From: Dermacoccus abyssi
Lineage (GTDB): Bacteria > Actinomycetota > Actinomycetes > Actinomycetales > Dermatophilaceae
Length of the DNA stretch: 64,000 nt
Assembly (NCBI RefSeq): GCF_003515945.1
Contig: NZ_QWLM01000007.1
Span: 62,001 to 126,000 of the forward strand
Direction of reading: 5' to 3'
The translations under genes were made by a program, and so were the position numbers. Numbering within the stretch: position 1 is the first letter of the stretch; each line of letters begins with the position of its first letter. Positions 35,545 through 46,979 of the stretch are shown here, piece by piece. The notes beneath the pieces are model-generated. The model was given only the letters and a program-made list of their open reading frames with translations. It ran no database searches and had not been told where the DNA came from.

Positions 35545-36998
35545 AGGCCGCCAAGTACCTCCTGGGAGCCCAGTGGGGCAGGTATCTGCTTCAGATCGCC
35601 AACCTTGCGGTCCTTGCGCGGTTGCTCAACCCTGCCGACTTTGGACTCGTAGCAGTGGCCACGGCCTTGACCGGCTTTGCCTGGGTGCTCGGGGATTTCG
35701 GGTTGAGCCTCGCTGCCCTCCAGGCTCCTCGCCTCACACAGGCAGAGAAGAGCAATCTCTTTTGGCTCAACACGGCGATGGGGCTCGGGCTCGCTGTTCT
35801 CGTCCCGCTCTGTTCCTTCCCCCTCGCCATGCTGTTCGGCGACGAGAGGCTCGTCGGGATCATCCTGTGCATGGCGCCGGCGTTCTTCTTGCGGGGAGCG
35901 GCCGTGCAATTCGGGGTCGAGATGAACAGGAACTCACAGTTCGGCCGACTGGCGGGAGCGCGGTTCCTCGGGGATTTGATCGGCTTCGTGGGCACGCTCG
36001 TCCTGGCTCTCTGCGGCTTTGGGTACTTCGCGTTGGCCCTGAACGTGACCATCGCAGCGCTGGCAGGTTTGGTGACTCACGTTGCCTGGGCTGGATGGAG
36101 GCCTGGCTGGCCCCGGCGCGACGTTTCCGTGGGCGGAATGGTTCGCTTCGGGTGGCACACCATGATCGCGCAGCTCGCCAACTACGTCACGACGAACGCG
36201 GACACGTTGGCGATCGGCAAGTTCTTCGGACCTGTGCCGGTCGGCTACTACAACCGCGCCACTCAGATGTCCTCCATGGCTGTCCAGCAGGTCGCGGCGC
36301 CGCTGACGGCGATTGTCGTGCCGAAGGTGGCCGGTGCTGCACAGGAAGGTGCTGCGGCAACCCTGCTGCGGCGCTACCACATCCTGCTCGCCTACCCCCT
36401 GACCGCCTTTTCCAGTGCGCTCGCCGCGCTGTCACTTCCCGCAGTGAACCTGGTGCTCGGACCCGGATGGGAGATGAGCGCAACCTTCATCACCATTCTG
36501 TGCTTGAGCTCCGCTTTTCAGGCCGTGGGCTACGTGTACTACTGGGGCTTTGTGTCCACGGCACAGACTCGGCTCTTGGCCCAGTCCGAACTGATCTCTC
36601 GATCGATCATGTTGGTCGTGCTGATCGCTTGCGCAGCCTTTGGAGATCCCTATTGGGTCGCGTGGTCCGTCGTTTTCGGCCAGTGGCTCCTGTGGATCGT
36701 CAGCGGCGCGATCTACTTCCCCCGGGCGGGCCTCCCAGCGGCTCCCTACATCGAAACGGCCTTGCGGTGCATGGCCATCGGTCTCGTCGCCCTTGGCCTT
36801 GTTCGGCTCGTGGCGACGACCATGGCTTCACGCGAGGGGGATCCGATCGCCTTGGTGATTCTGGGGAGTGTCTGGCTCCTCGGCTACGGTCTTGCCTGGC
36901 GGGTGCTCGGTGCTGATGACCGATCGACCGTCAAGGAATTCGCGGCGCACTTTGCTTCACGAAATCGCCTTGCCTCAAAGTTGTACCGATTGGTGTGA
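35541..36998 (+). CDS. Wzx-like polysaccharide flippase (MOP superfamily)
   Basis: The protein has 485 residues and twelve to fourteen membrane helices. It starts KAAKYLLGAQWGRYLLQIAN, followed by LARLLNPADFGLVAVATALT, the typical PST/Wzx N-terminus. The mid-protein VGYYNRATQMSSMAVQQVAAP is the familiar loop of this family. It flips lipid-linked repeat units across the membrane. It overlaps the polymerase gene by 4 nt. Confidence 0.92.
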   Translation: MKAAKYLLGAQWGRYLLQIANLAVLARLLNPADFGLVAVATALTGFAWVLGDFGLSLAALQAPRLTQAEKSNLFWLNTAMGLGLAVLVPLCSFPLAMLFGDERLVGIILCMAPAFFLRGAAVQFGVEMNRNSQFGRLAGARFLGDLIGFVGTLVLALCGFGYFALALNVTIAALAGLVTHVAWAGWRPGWPRRDVSVGGMVRFGWHTMIAQLANYVTTNADTLAIGKFFGPVPVGYYNRATQMSSMAVQQVAAPLTAIVVPKVAGAAQEGAAATLLRRYHILLAYPLTAFSSALAALSLPAVNLVLGPGWEMSATFITILCLSSAFQAVGYVYYWGFVSTAQTRLLAQSELISRSIMLVVLIACAAFGDPYWVAWSVVFGQWLLWIVSGAIYFPRAGLPAAPYIETALRCMAIGLVALGLVRLVATTMASREGDPIALVILGSVWLLGYGLAWRVLGADDRSTVKEFAAHFASRNRLASKLYRLV

Positions 36999-37002
36999 TC
37001 CC

Positions 37003-38037
37003 GTGATTACTCAAAACGTCGTGTGTGTGGTCGTCACGTACGGGCGGCGATCCGCTTTGTGCGTCGAGGCCGCTGAGTCCGCACTACACAACGGTGCGCG
37101 CCGAGTGCTCGTGGTCGACAACGGTTCGGCGCAGGAGGACGCACGTGCCCTCCGCGATTACGCGGAAAGCCGAGGGGAACGCATTCACCTACTCGTCAAT
37201 TCGAAGAATGCGGGATCAGCGCCCGCTTTCTCGCGCGGTATCGCCAGCGCACTCGAATCAGGGGCCGAATTCGTGTGGCTCCTCGATGACGACAACGTGG
37301 CGCAAGTTGGCTGCCTGAAGCACTTGATGATCGAGTGGAGTCGTCTTGCCGACTCGGGCCATCGCTCAGGACTGATCGCAGTGGGCCCCCTCCGAGGGTT
37401 TCGCGACGGCGATCCGAACGCTGATGCCGAGTTGGTCTCTCGAAGCAAGGCTCACTACTCGCCGCTCGAGCGATCGTTCGTCGACTTCGACTGGGCGACG
37501 TTCGTTGCCAAAGCACTCAACCGACGATCGCGTCCGGACCCTCAACGACTGGCGCGAATCCGCGTGCAGGGAACTTTCGACCTGAAGTACGCGCCCTGGG
37601 GCGGTCTCCTCCTGCACAAGTCGGTCTTCGCCACCGTCGGAATGCCGCTGTCCGAGTACGTCGTCTACTGCGACGACACCGAGTTCACGGCCAGAATCGT
37701 GTCGGCCGGAGGAGTCCTGTCCGTCACTCCGCGCGCGCTCGTCCACGACATCTCGGAGAAGTGGAACGCGCCGGGATTCCGGGCCGCTTCATACATGACA
37801 TCGCGTCATCCGGCCCTCTTGTACTACTCAGTGAGGAACCAAGTTCACACGGAGCGGCTTCGTCGGGGCCGGTTGATGACGCCGGCTTTCATCCTGAACG
37901 GTGCTGGCTTCCTCATGCTGGCCACGGTTTTCGCAGCGAGAAGTCGTCGGGCAGACAACTTCCGACTCATGATGCTGGCAGTACGCGACGGACTCGCGGT
38001 GCCGTTGTCGTCGCGTCACGAGATCCCGCTCGCCTGA
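37003..38037 (+). CDS. Family 2 glycosyltransferase (GlfT/rhamnosyltransferase-like)
   Basis: The protein has 344 residues from a GTG 4 bp after the flippase stop. It has VVCVVVTYGRRSALCVEAAE, RVLVVDNGSAQEDA and FVWLLDDDNVAQVGC (D-D-D-N, as in galactofuranosyl- and rhamnosyltransferases). APWGGLLLHKSVFATVG and YCDDTEFTARIVSAGG follow. A C-terminal hydrophobic stretch (TPAFILNGAGFLMLATVF) may bind the membrane. It is the last gene of the forward run; a GT4 gene converges on it. Confidence 0.88.
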   Translation: MITQNVVCVVVTYGRRSALCVEAAESALHNGARRVLVVDNGSAQEDARALRDYAESRGERIHLLVNSKNAGSAPAFSRGIASALESGAEFVWLLDDDNVAQVGCLKHLMIEWSRLADSGHRSGLIAVGPLRGFRDGDPNADAELVSRSKAHYSPLERSFVDFDWATFVAKALNRRSRPDPQRLARIRVQGTFDLKYAPWGGLLLHKSVFATVGMPLSEYVVYCDDTEFTARIVSAGGVLSVTPRALVHDISEKWNAPGFRAASYMTSRHPALLYYSVRNQVHTERLRRGRLMTPAFILNGAGFLMLATVFAARSRRADNFRLMMLAVRDGLAVPLSSRHEIPLA

Positions 38038-38108
38038 TCCCAAGGCGAGTCTGCTCGGCGCCCTGGTGAGCGTCGGCAGAACTAGTGGCGGTTTGTCATT
38101 GGACACGG

Positions 38109-39329
38109 TCACCTGACAGCGCGGGCAGCCTCGTAGATCCGGCTGAGTCGTTGCGAGAAGGCCTCGTGCGAGTACTTCGCCGTCGCCCATTCGTAAGCCC
38201 GGTCAGCTGTGGCATTGCGGGCTGACTCGTCGCGGAGGGCTGCGAGGATGCCGTTCGCGATACCGCGGGCGTCGTCGGCGACGGCGAAGATCAGGTCACT
38301 GTCTTGGCCCGCGATGCCTTCGATGCCGACAGGGGTGGCGATGACAGCTCGCCGTTCGAGCATCGCAGTGATGGTCTTGAACTTGACGCCCGCGCCGCCG
38401 CGGAGAGGGACCGTCACGACGGTCGCTCGCTGGTAATAAGGCTCGAGGCTCTCCACTGCACCGGTCACGGCAACACGTTGGTCCTGCTCGGCAGCTACGA
38501 GCATGCGATCAGTGGGGTTGATTCCGGCCAAAGTGAGTCGCACGCTGGGCATTTCATCCCAAACGATCGGCATGATCGTGTCGATGAGCCAATGTGCTGC
38601 GTCCGAGTTGGGTCCTCGGTCGAAGGCGCCCACGAACAGTACGTCACGTACCTCATGCTCCGAGGGTGGGTTGGGGACGGGCATTCCGGGCGGAAGCAGG
38701 GGCACATCGACGAACGTGACATGACGAAGTCCGGGCGTCACAAGACGGACGAGTGCTGCATCCTTCGGGCTCAGTGTGGAGACCGAATTGGCGAGTGGGA
38801 TAAGGCGAAGTTCGCGGACGCGGGTCATGCCGAAGCGCAGGGCGGCCAGGGCGCGGTTCCAGGGGAGGCCCTGCGTCATAGAACGTGCGGAGGCAATCGA
38901 ACTGAGGTCGTGCAGAACCAGAAGCCGGGGTGTATCCGGGATCAGGTTCGCGATCATGCGGATGAACGCGAGCGACTCGAACCACTGGAATTCGACGAGA
39001 TCAGCGCTTTCGCATTCCCGCACGATGCGGGCATCTCGAGCAACCTCACGGACAACACGGCGCGGAAGCCATTCGGGGAGGACGCGGTGTGCTAGGTGCC
39101 CCAGCCGCCCCCACTTAGGCGAGCCCTGTTCGCCGTCACCAACAAGGCTCACCTGGAACTTGGACTCCACCAGGGGGAGGTCGTCACGGTTGCGCGAGGA
39201 CGAAGGCGCGAACACGTGGACCGTGTGGCTGGCACCGAGCAGGGCACTGAGGTGCTCGTAGAGGTAGACCCCGCCTGCGTGATTCGCATTGGGCACCGGG
39301 ACGAAGCGTGAAAAACAAACGACGTGCAT
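38109..39329 (-). CDS. Family 4 glycosyltransferase
   Basis: The protein has 406 residues. It begins MHVVCFSRFVPVPNANHAGG with the N-terminal glycine loop, includes LVEFQWFESLAFIRM and RLLVLHDLSSIASARSM, and in the donor domain DVLFVGAFDRGPNSDAAHWL and VTVPLRGGAGVKFKTITAML with the late GVKFK-type loop. I chose the second ATG (39329) because AAAGGGA lies 8 nt upstream. It lies on the opposite strand to the main run and just upstream of nothing else on its strand but the rml genes. Confidence 0.88.
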   Translation of the reverse strand: MHVVCFSRFVPVPNANHAGGVYLYEHLSALLGASHTVHVFAPSSSRNRDDLPLVESKFQVSLVGDGEQGSPKWGRLGHLAHRVLPEWLPRRVVREVARDARIVRECESADLVEFQWFESLAFIRMIANLIPDTPRLLVLHDLSSIASARSMTQGLPWNRALAALRFGMTRVRELRLIPLANSVSTLSPKDAALVRLVTPGLRHVTFVDVPLLPPGMPVPNPPSEHEVRDVLFVGAFDRGPNSDAAHWLIDTIMPIVWDEMPSVRLTLAGINPTDRMLVAAEQDQRVAVTGAVESLEPYYQRATVVTVPLRGGAGVKFKTITAMLERRAVIATPVGIEGIAGQDSDLIFAVADDARGIANGILAALRDESARNATADRAYEWATAKYSHEAFSQRLSRIYEAARAVR

Positions 39330-39401
39330 CTGATGCGTCCCTTTCGTACTAGCCACCTGCAAGAGATGCCCAGGCCACTCAAGCTCGATATCGCGGCTCC
39401 T

Positions 39402-41260
<1,859 letters not shown>

Positions 41261-41322
41261 CGGGCCAGTGCCCCATTCCGAGGCAACGGTCCGATCATCA
41301 CGGCCACGTCGAGCGCTCCCCG

Positions 41323-41328
41323 TATGCT
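41323..41328 (+). promoter_or_regulatory. -10 hexamer of rmlA
   Basis: TATGCT lies 7 nt before the rmlA ATG. With the rmlB hexamer it makes a compact divergent promoter pair in 87 bp. Confidence 0.55.
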
Positions 41329-41335
41329 CGGGGGC

Positions 41336-42223
41336 ATGAAGGGCATCATTCTCGCCGGGGGCTCGGGCACGCGCCTGCACCCCATCACCCGGGGTATCAG
41401 CAAGCAGCTCATGCCGGTCTACGACAAGCCGATGATCTACTACCCGCTCTCGACGCTCATGATGGCGGGCATTCGGGACGTTCTCGTCATCACGACACCG
41501 CACGACGCTGAGCAGTTCCAACGACTTCTCGGCGACGGCTCTCAGTGGGGCATTGCGATCTCCTACGCCGTCCAGGCCTCGCCCGACGGCCTCGCACAGG
41601 CGTTTCTGCTGGGCGAAGAGTTCATCGGCGACGAGAGCGTGGCGCTCGTGCTCGGAGACAACATTTTCCATGGCCCCGGCCTCGGTACCGCGCTCTCACG
41701 GCGCGTGCCTACTGATGGTGGCCTGATCTTTGCCTATCACGTACCCAACCCGTCGTCCTACGGCGTCGTGGAATTCGACCAGAACGGCACTGTGGTCTCA
41801 ATCGAGGAGAAGCCAACCGAGCCCAAGTCCGGCTACGCAGTGCCGGGGCTGTACTTCTACGACAACTCGGTCGTCCAGCGCGCGCACGAGCTTCAGCCAA
41901 GTTCTCGCGGCGAACTAGAGATCACCGGCATCAACGAGTCCTATTTGCGTGACGGCTCGCTCACCGTTGAGGTGCTGCCGCGCGGCACGGCCTGGTTCGA
42001 CACCGGCACCTTCGAGGGCATGATGGCTGCTGGTCAGTTCGTTCAGGTCGTCGAGGCGCAGCAGGCCCTGAAGATCGGATGCATCGAGGAGATTGCCTGG
42101 CGCAACCGCTGGATCACCACCGAGCAGATGCTCACACTCGGCGATGAGCTCTCCAAGAGCGGCTACGGCCACTACCTGCACCGCATCGCCGCGGATCCGC
42201 ACAACCAGCCGAAGGGTGTTTGA
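41336..42223 (+). CDS. rmlA: Glucose-1-phosphate thymidylyltransferase
   Basis: The protein has 295 residues. It makes dTDP-glucose from dTTP and glucose-1-phosphate. The nucleotide loop is [20 protein letters not shown], followed by [34 protein letters not shown] holds the metal-binding Asp, and [19 protein letters not shown] the second. It precedes rmlC directly. Confidence 0.97.
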   Translation: MKGIILAGGSGTRLHPITRGISKQLMPVYDKPMIYYPLSTLMMAGIRDVLVITTPHDAEQFQRLLGDGSQWGIAISYAVQASPDGLAQAFLLGEEFIGDESVALVLGDNIFHGPGLGTALSRRVPTDGGLIFAYHVPNPSSYGVVEFDQNGTVVSIEEKPTEPKSGYAVPGLYFYDNSVVQRAHELQPSSRGELEITGINESYLRDGSLTVEVLPRGTAWFDTGTFEGMMAAGQFVQVVEAQQALKIGCIEEIAWRNRWITTEQMLTLGDELSKSGYGHYLHRIAADPHNQPKGV

Positions 42224-42228
42224 TCTCG

Positions 42229-42840
42229 ATGGACATCGAACCTCTGAATATTGAAGGCGCCTATCGCTGCCGTCCTCGTCAGTTTGCCGATGACCGCGGT
42301 GTCTTCATGGAGGGGTTCCGCGGCGACAAGCTGGCCGAACACATCGGCCATGAGATGCGCGTCGTGCAGACGAATATCTCGATTTCGTCTAGGGGGGCCG
42401 TGCGGGGCATCCACTTCGCTGACCTCCCGCCCTCGCAGGCCAAGTACGTCACCGCGGTGGGCGGTTCGTTCCTTGACTTCATCGTAGACATTCGCGTCGG
42501 GTCGCCGACGTTCGGGCAGTGGGATAGCCTCCGCTTGGACACCGAGACGCGGGACGCCGTGTATCTGAGCGAGGGGCTGGGCCACTGTCTCGTAGCGCTC
42601 GAGGACAACTCAACTGCGGTCTATTTGTGCTCGCAGGGTTACAACCCGACCAACGAGCGCGGAATCAATCCTCTCGACACCCATGTGGGATTGGCTATCC
42701 CAAGTGGCCTTGTCCCTGCACTATCTCCGAAGGACGCCTCCGCGCCGTCGTTACTGGAAGCGCGGGACGCGGGTATTTTGCCGAGCTACCTGGAATGCCA
42801 AACTTGGCACGCCCGCTTGAGGGGGGAGCCGGAAAAGTGA
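42229..42840 (+). CDS. rmlC: dTDP-4-dehydrorhamnose 3,5-epimerase
   Basis: The protein has 203 residues. This double-stranded beta-helix epimerase starts MDIEPLNIEGAYRCRPRQFA. The catalytic His is in AVRGIHFADLPPSQAKYV, and LSEGLGHCLVALEDNS and GYNPTNERGINPLD complete the family pattern. I chose ATG 42229; a TTG three codons earlier overlaps the rmlA stop and is equally possible. It is the last gene before the insertion-sequence region. Confidence 0.93.
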   Translation: MDIEPLNIEGAYRCRPRQFADDRGVFMEGFRGDKLAEHIGHEMRVVQTNISISSRGAVRGIHFADLPPSQAKYVTAVGGSFLDFIVDIRVGSPTFGQWDSLRLDTETRDAVYLSEGLGHCLVALEDNSTAVYLCSQGYNPTNERGINPLDTHVGLAIPSGLVPALSPKDASAPSLLEARDAGILPSYLECQTWHARLRGEPEK

Positions 42841-43079
42841 CGTGTCGCACACCGTGATTTGCGCCGTTACGTTGCCCCACACGGGTTTCCAACTTGAGTG
42901 GATGAGCCGGGCGGATATTCGGCTGCGGGGGGATGCTAGCGCATGCTGGATGGGGCTGACTTAGCCGAGCGCTGAGTGGCGGGCGGTGTCATAGCGTCGT
43001 AGCAACAGTCCGGGCGGCGTGGTGGCCGGGGTGACCTGAGAGCCGACCGCCGCCGCGCTCGCCCCCAGGCCCGCGAAGT

Positions 43080-43880
43080 CATGGCATGCCAGGTGTTGCG
43101 GCCCAGGGTGGTGGCGGATCTGCGTGAGTCACGCACGCCACGCCAGATCGCGGGCCGCTTGCACCTGGAAACAGCCGACGCGAGCGTTGAGCCCATGCCG
43201 AACTCCCTGCCGGCCGAGGGGCACGTCGCCAGCCATGAGGCGATCTAGCAGCTCATCTACGCCATGCCCCGCGCCGAACTGGTCACGCACGTGGTGTTCC
43301 TGCAGTCCAAGCGCACCCGCCGCCCTGCGCGCCGACATCCCGGAATGCAAACGAAACGCGCACCGATCGGATGACGCCCCTGAGCGAACTCGAGGAGGGC
43401 GCGCTCGAGCGGCGGGTGCCAGGCCATTGGGAGGGCGACCTCATCATCGGCACGAACCGCGCGTCGTGCGCGATCACTCTTGCGGAGCGGATGAACCGCT
43501 ACGTCACGTTCCTGGCGTACCCGATGGCCGATGGGTAAGGACAGCGCGATCGTCGCGGACATCCTCATCGAACACACGAGCGAGTGGCCCGAAATGATGC
43601 GCGCGTCACTGGCTTGGGATCAAGGCAGCGAAATGGCGCGTCACGCCGTGTTGAGCCTGGCCACCGACCTGCCGGTGTACTTCGCCGACCCACGATCGCC
43701 GTGGCAGCGCCCGAGCAACGAGAACACGAACAGGCTGATCCGCGAATACCTGTCCGAGGGCGAAGCCATCCCCGCGCACCAGCCCTACCTGCGAGCGATC
43801 AACACTGAACTGAACGAGCGCCCCCGAATCACGCTTGGCTACCTCACACCCCGCGAGTCTTCCATCAACTCGCCAGCCAA
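43080..43880 (+). pseudogene. Degenerate IS30-family transposase (copy a)
   Basis: Fragments in several frames together cover most of an IS30 transposase: PRVVADLRESRTPRQIAGRL, then MPNSLPAEGHVASHEAI followed by an in-frame TAG at about 43246. RRVPGHWEGDLIIGTNRASC appears in another frame and ends in a TAA at about 43537. After a frameshift come ASLAWDQGSEMARHAVLSLA and YFADPRSPWQRPSNENTNRL. The catalytic D, D, E positions survive in the pieces, but the gene cannot be read through. The 240 bp before it (42841-43080) contain only weak traces of the N-terminus. Confidence 0.82.
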
Positions 43881-43914
43881 ACCCACATTGCTTCCACGTC
43901 TTGACACCCCCGAG

Positions 43915-44115
43915 TGGCCCTCGTCGATGTCGGCCTGCTCGACCCACTGACGAACCGATTCGACCCCGTAGCCCAGCTGGGTCGCAACCCGCTGCACCGT
44001 TCCGTGCTCGGCTCCCAGCTCTGCTCGCAGCGTGCGGACCATCCGGACCGGTGCCGCCTTCTCCTCCGAGGTAGCGCCGCAACTGCGGGTTCCCGGGCGT
44101 CTGATCCTTCGGCAT
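43915..44115 (-). pseudogene. IS3-family orfA remnant
   Basis: On the minus strand MPKDQTPGNPQLRRYL starts at 44115; after a frameshift the sequence continues APVRMVRTLRAELGAEHG and VATQLGYGVESVRQWVEQAD, the helix-turn-helix of IS3-type OrfA. No orfB follows. It was evidently broken by the insertion or decay of the neighbouring elements. Confidence 0.75.
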
Positions 44116-44149
44116 GGCTCCATCCTCGTTTCCAAGGTCGGGAGCCTTC

Positions 44150-44250
44150 AAGAGACCCCGTGCGATGCACTCGACGCATTTGCGGGACACGCCCATCGCT
44201 GCGGGGATGTGAGTGTGTCTCCAGCCAGCCCGGTGGCGTTGAACGATGAG
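44150..44250 (-). pseudogene. IS481-like transposase N-terminal scrap (inverted copy 1)
   Basis: The minus strand encodes LIVQRHRAGWRHTHIPAAMG followed by VSRKCVECIARG, the helix-turn-helix start of IS481-type transposases. It stops at the edge of the IS30 copy b. The same first seven codons (ctcatcgttcaacgccaccg) recur on the plus strand at 46705. Confidence 0.65.
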
Positions 44251-45542
44251 CAGTCCCCAAGCTGCGATCGCCTGGGCATCCGAAGTACCGCCGGGATGTC
44301 GAGTCAGCGTTCTGGGATCAGATAGCGCTGGGATTGCTGGCAGAGGAAGCGGCTCGTGTCATCGGCGTGGCCCCTGCGGTCGCGACGCGCTGGTACCGCC
44401 AGCATGGTGGGATGCGCCCGTTCATGCCGCCGACGCCGTCAGGGCGTTACCTCAGCTTCACCGAGCGTGAAGAGATCGCGATTCTTGTCGCGAAAGGTCA
44501 TGGTGTGCGGCAGATCGCGCGCACGATCGGCCGCGACCCAGGAACGATCTCGCGCGAGCTACGCCGAAACGCCGCGACACGGGGCCGCACGCGTGACTAT
44601 CGCGCGTCGGTCGCGCAGTGGAAGGCCGACATGGCAGCGCGGCGGCCGAAGGAAGCCAAGCTCGTGGCGAACCCGCGGTTGCGCGAGTACGTTGAGCAAC
44701 GACTCAGCGGCCACATCGTCGACGAGGACGGAAACGTCGTGGCCGGGCCGCCGGTAGAGAAATGGACGGGCCGTAACAAGCCACGCCGCAAGGACCGGGC
44801 GTGGGTGCGCGTGTGGAGCCCGGAGCAGATCAGTAGGCGCCTGCCCCTCGATTTCCCCGATGATGAGTCCATGCGCATCAGTCACGAGGCGATCTATCAA
44901 TCCCTCTACATCCAAGGCCGAGGAGCGTTGAAACGTGAACTCATCTTGTGCCTGCGCACCGGGCGTGCGCTGCGCGCCCCGCGGGCGCGCGCGCAGCGCA
45001 CGACGTGGGCGCACGTCACGCCCGAAGCGCTCATCAGTGAACGGCCTGCTGAAGCCGACGACCGTGCAGTGCCGGGCCATTGGGAGGGCGACTTGATCAT
45101 CGGGCTGGAACGCTCCGCGATCGGCACGCTCGTGGAGCGCACCACCCGCTACACGATGCTCGTTCACCTGCCCCGCGAGGAAGGCTATCGGCACAAGGAA
45201 TCAGTGAAGAACGGGCCGGCCCTGGCCGGGTACGGCGCGATCACGATGAAGAACGCGTTGTCGACGACAATGACACGTCTGCCGGCGGAGTTGACGCGTT
45301 CACTGACCTGGGGCCACGGCAAGGAAATGTCCGCGCACATAGCGTTTCGTGTCGAGACAGGCATCCCGGTGTTCTTCGCCGATCCGCACTCACCGTGGCA
45401 GCGCGGCACCAACGAGAACACGAACGGCCTGCTTCGTCAATACTTCCCCAAGGGCACTGACCCGTCACGCTGGTCGGAACACCAGAACAACGCCGTCGCA
45501 CACACGCCGATCACGGCCGGGTCCACCCAATACTGGGCGTAA
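44250..45542 (+). pseudogene. IS30-family transposase (copy b), catalytically dead
   Basis: The frame is open for 430 codons without a clear start: LRSPGHPKYRRDVESAFWDQ precedes the first usable start (TTG 44334). The helix-turn-helix (LSFTEREEIAILVAKGHGVR, then DPGTISRELRRNAATRG) and the DDE domain (PGHWEGDLIIG, FFADPHSPWQRGTNENTNGL) are well preserved. The second catalytic Asp is lost: the usual TWDxGKE reads TWGHGKEMSAH, with GGC at 45312-45314. The last 20 or so residues are also scrambled after AVAHT, probably by a frameshift. I see no clear terminal inverted repeats. Confidence 0.85.
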
Positions 45543-45669
45543 GAGGGTGAATACAGACTGCCTTGAGAAGGCTCTGGCAATTATTGCCGGTAAAAAAACT
45601 CACTGCGGTTCAGATCGAATAACTTAATTTAGAACCGGCCCGCGCACGACGACAGATCTAAAAACCACC

Positions 45670-45727
45670 GCTGATGTCTGTCTCTCAACGGGGACCACCC
45701 CGTTGAGACGACAGACACGGCATCAGC
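45670..45727 (-). terminator. Long terminator hairpin of the secreted-protein gene
   Basis: Nested stems GCTGATG/CATCAGC, GTCTGT/ACAGAC and TCTCAACGGGG/CCCCGTTGAGA around an ACCA loop. On the minus strand it is followed by GGTGGTTTTT, a real T-run, which is rare in this genome segment. The outer stem overlaps the stop codon at 45723-45725. The 120 bp to its left (45543-45669) are relatively AT-rich and hold no gene. Confidence 0.85.
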
Positions 45728-46340
45728 CCCGCGCAGCGTCAAGAGTACCGGTGTAGTTGATCGTTCCCGCGTGCGTCAGAGCTCCGACGATTCCCGTGGA
45801 CACTCCGAGTTCAACGTTGTAGCACAGCGAGTACTCGCATGAGATCTCGATAAGGCGTGGGAGGCCAATGAAAATTGCCCGGAAGCTCACGCAAAGCTGC
45901 TTCGGGGTGACCGGCGCTCCCAGGAGCGAGTATGTTCCATCAGGGAACCGCACACCCCCGAATGTGAAGGTTGAGTTCAATGCACTCACGCGGCCCAGCG
46001 TCCCTGCCCCAGCGGTGACGCCCACTGGTGACGAGTACGTTCGACCGTCGCTCATCGTCAGCGAGGCGCCCAGCCCGATAATCGTATAGGCAGGCTTGAA
46101 AAGGGTGAGGTCGCAACCTCGAGCGTCAATATTGGCAGTGAGGTTCCCGATTAGCGCCCCCCGGTTGTTAGCAACAACTGCCTGGGCTGTAAATCCACCG
46201 GCATTGCCGGGAACGAGGCACGTAGGACAAGAAGGGGTCGTGGGGCTCGCAGCCAGTGCTGGTGCTGATCCTGCAATGGCTACAGAGGGAACCGCCCAGG
46301 CAGCGCCGCGAGCAACTGTGCGACGTGAAACATCTTTCAT
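45723..46340 (-). CDS. Tat-type secreted protein of unknown function
   Basis: The protein has 205 residues. The signal peptide has a twin-arginine motif (SRRTVARGA), a hydrophobic core and a cleavage site near APALAAS. The mature part is beta-rich with five to six Cys (SCPTCLVPG, ARGCDLT, PKQLCVSF, ISCEYSLCYN), so disulfides are likely. It resembles secreted repeat-bearing surface proteins of Micrococcales, but I cannot name a family. CGGAG lies 5 nt before the ATG. It sits alone inside the insertion-sequence region and has its own strong terminator. Confidence 0.7.
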   Translation of the reverse strand: MKDVSRRTVARGAAWAVPSVAIAGSAPALAASPTTPSCPTCLVPGNAGGFTAQAVVANNRGALIGNLTANIDARGCDLTLFKPAYTIIGLGASLTMSDGRTYSSPVGVTAGAGTLGRVSALNSTFTFGGVRFPDGTYSLLGAPVTPKQLCVSFRAIFIGLPRLIEISCEYSLCYNVELGVSTGIVGALTHAGTINYTGTLDAARG

Positions 46341-46600
46341 GACAACTCCGGAGTGTGCGGGAACGTTTCATCCTCAGTATGACACATGCCGTAGCTCCAC
46401 TGGGACAGAGCGTCCGGGCATCTTCGCCGTGGGGACGACAACGGGTGTGGCGCCGCCCTCCTGCCTGTTGAACGGGCACGAGGGACGAGTCTGTGCGGCT
46501 CGTCGTTCTGAACGGGGTGACAGGCCAAGACCCCTCGGAATGCCGCGTAGCTGTCTCGGTGTATCCGACCAGGACGTTGGTAGCGAAGTGGGCTCGAGTT

Positions 46601-46663
46601 GCGAGAACCTCCGGGTGGGATGTGGCTTGGCTAAGGCCCGCAACCACGTGCGGAGGTTTTCGC
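46601..46663. repeat. 63-bp imperfect palindrome (element F)
   Basis: Arms GCGAGAACCTCCG and CGGAGGTTTTCGC pair at 12 of 13 positions around 37 bp that begin GGTGGGATGTGG. It lies in the 640-bp gap 46341-46979, which otherwise holds only an IS481 scrap. Size and G-rich segment after the left arm resemble elements A, B and C. Confidence 0.6.
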
Positions 46664-46704
46664 GTCCCACCGTAACGCCCGTCTCGCGTTCCCCGGAGGA
46701 CGCT

Positions 46705-46800
46705 CATCGTTCAACGCCACCGAGATGGCTCGAAACAAGCTCACATCGCCCGCACGGTGGACGATGTGCGTGCCGCGTTCGGTGACTGCGTGATGGTGGA
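46705..46800 (+). pseudogene. IS481-like transposase N-terminal scrap (inverted copy 2)
   Basis: The plus strand encodes LIVQRHRDGSKQAHIARTV, matching the scrap at 44150-44250 in inverted orientation, then diverges. GTGTCACGAAAGTGGGGTCA just downstream could be an element end. With the first copy it brackets IS30 copy b and the secreted-protein gene. Confidence 0.5.
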
Positions 46801-46979
46801 CGCGATCCGTGTCACGAAAGTGGGGTCAAGGCCTGGATCAGTGGAGCCCCTGCCAGTGGATGCTCCTACTGGTGTCAAGCAGCTTCGGGAAGTTCCATCC
46901 GGGCCAGGTGTGTGAGTGCTCGGGTCGCAGTTCGGGGTTGTGGCGGACGCTGATCTCGAAGCGTCGCAGTCGCTATGCC

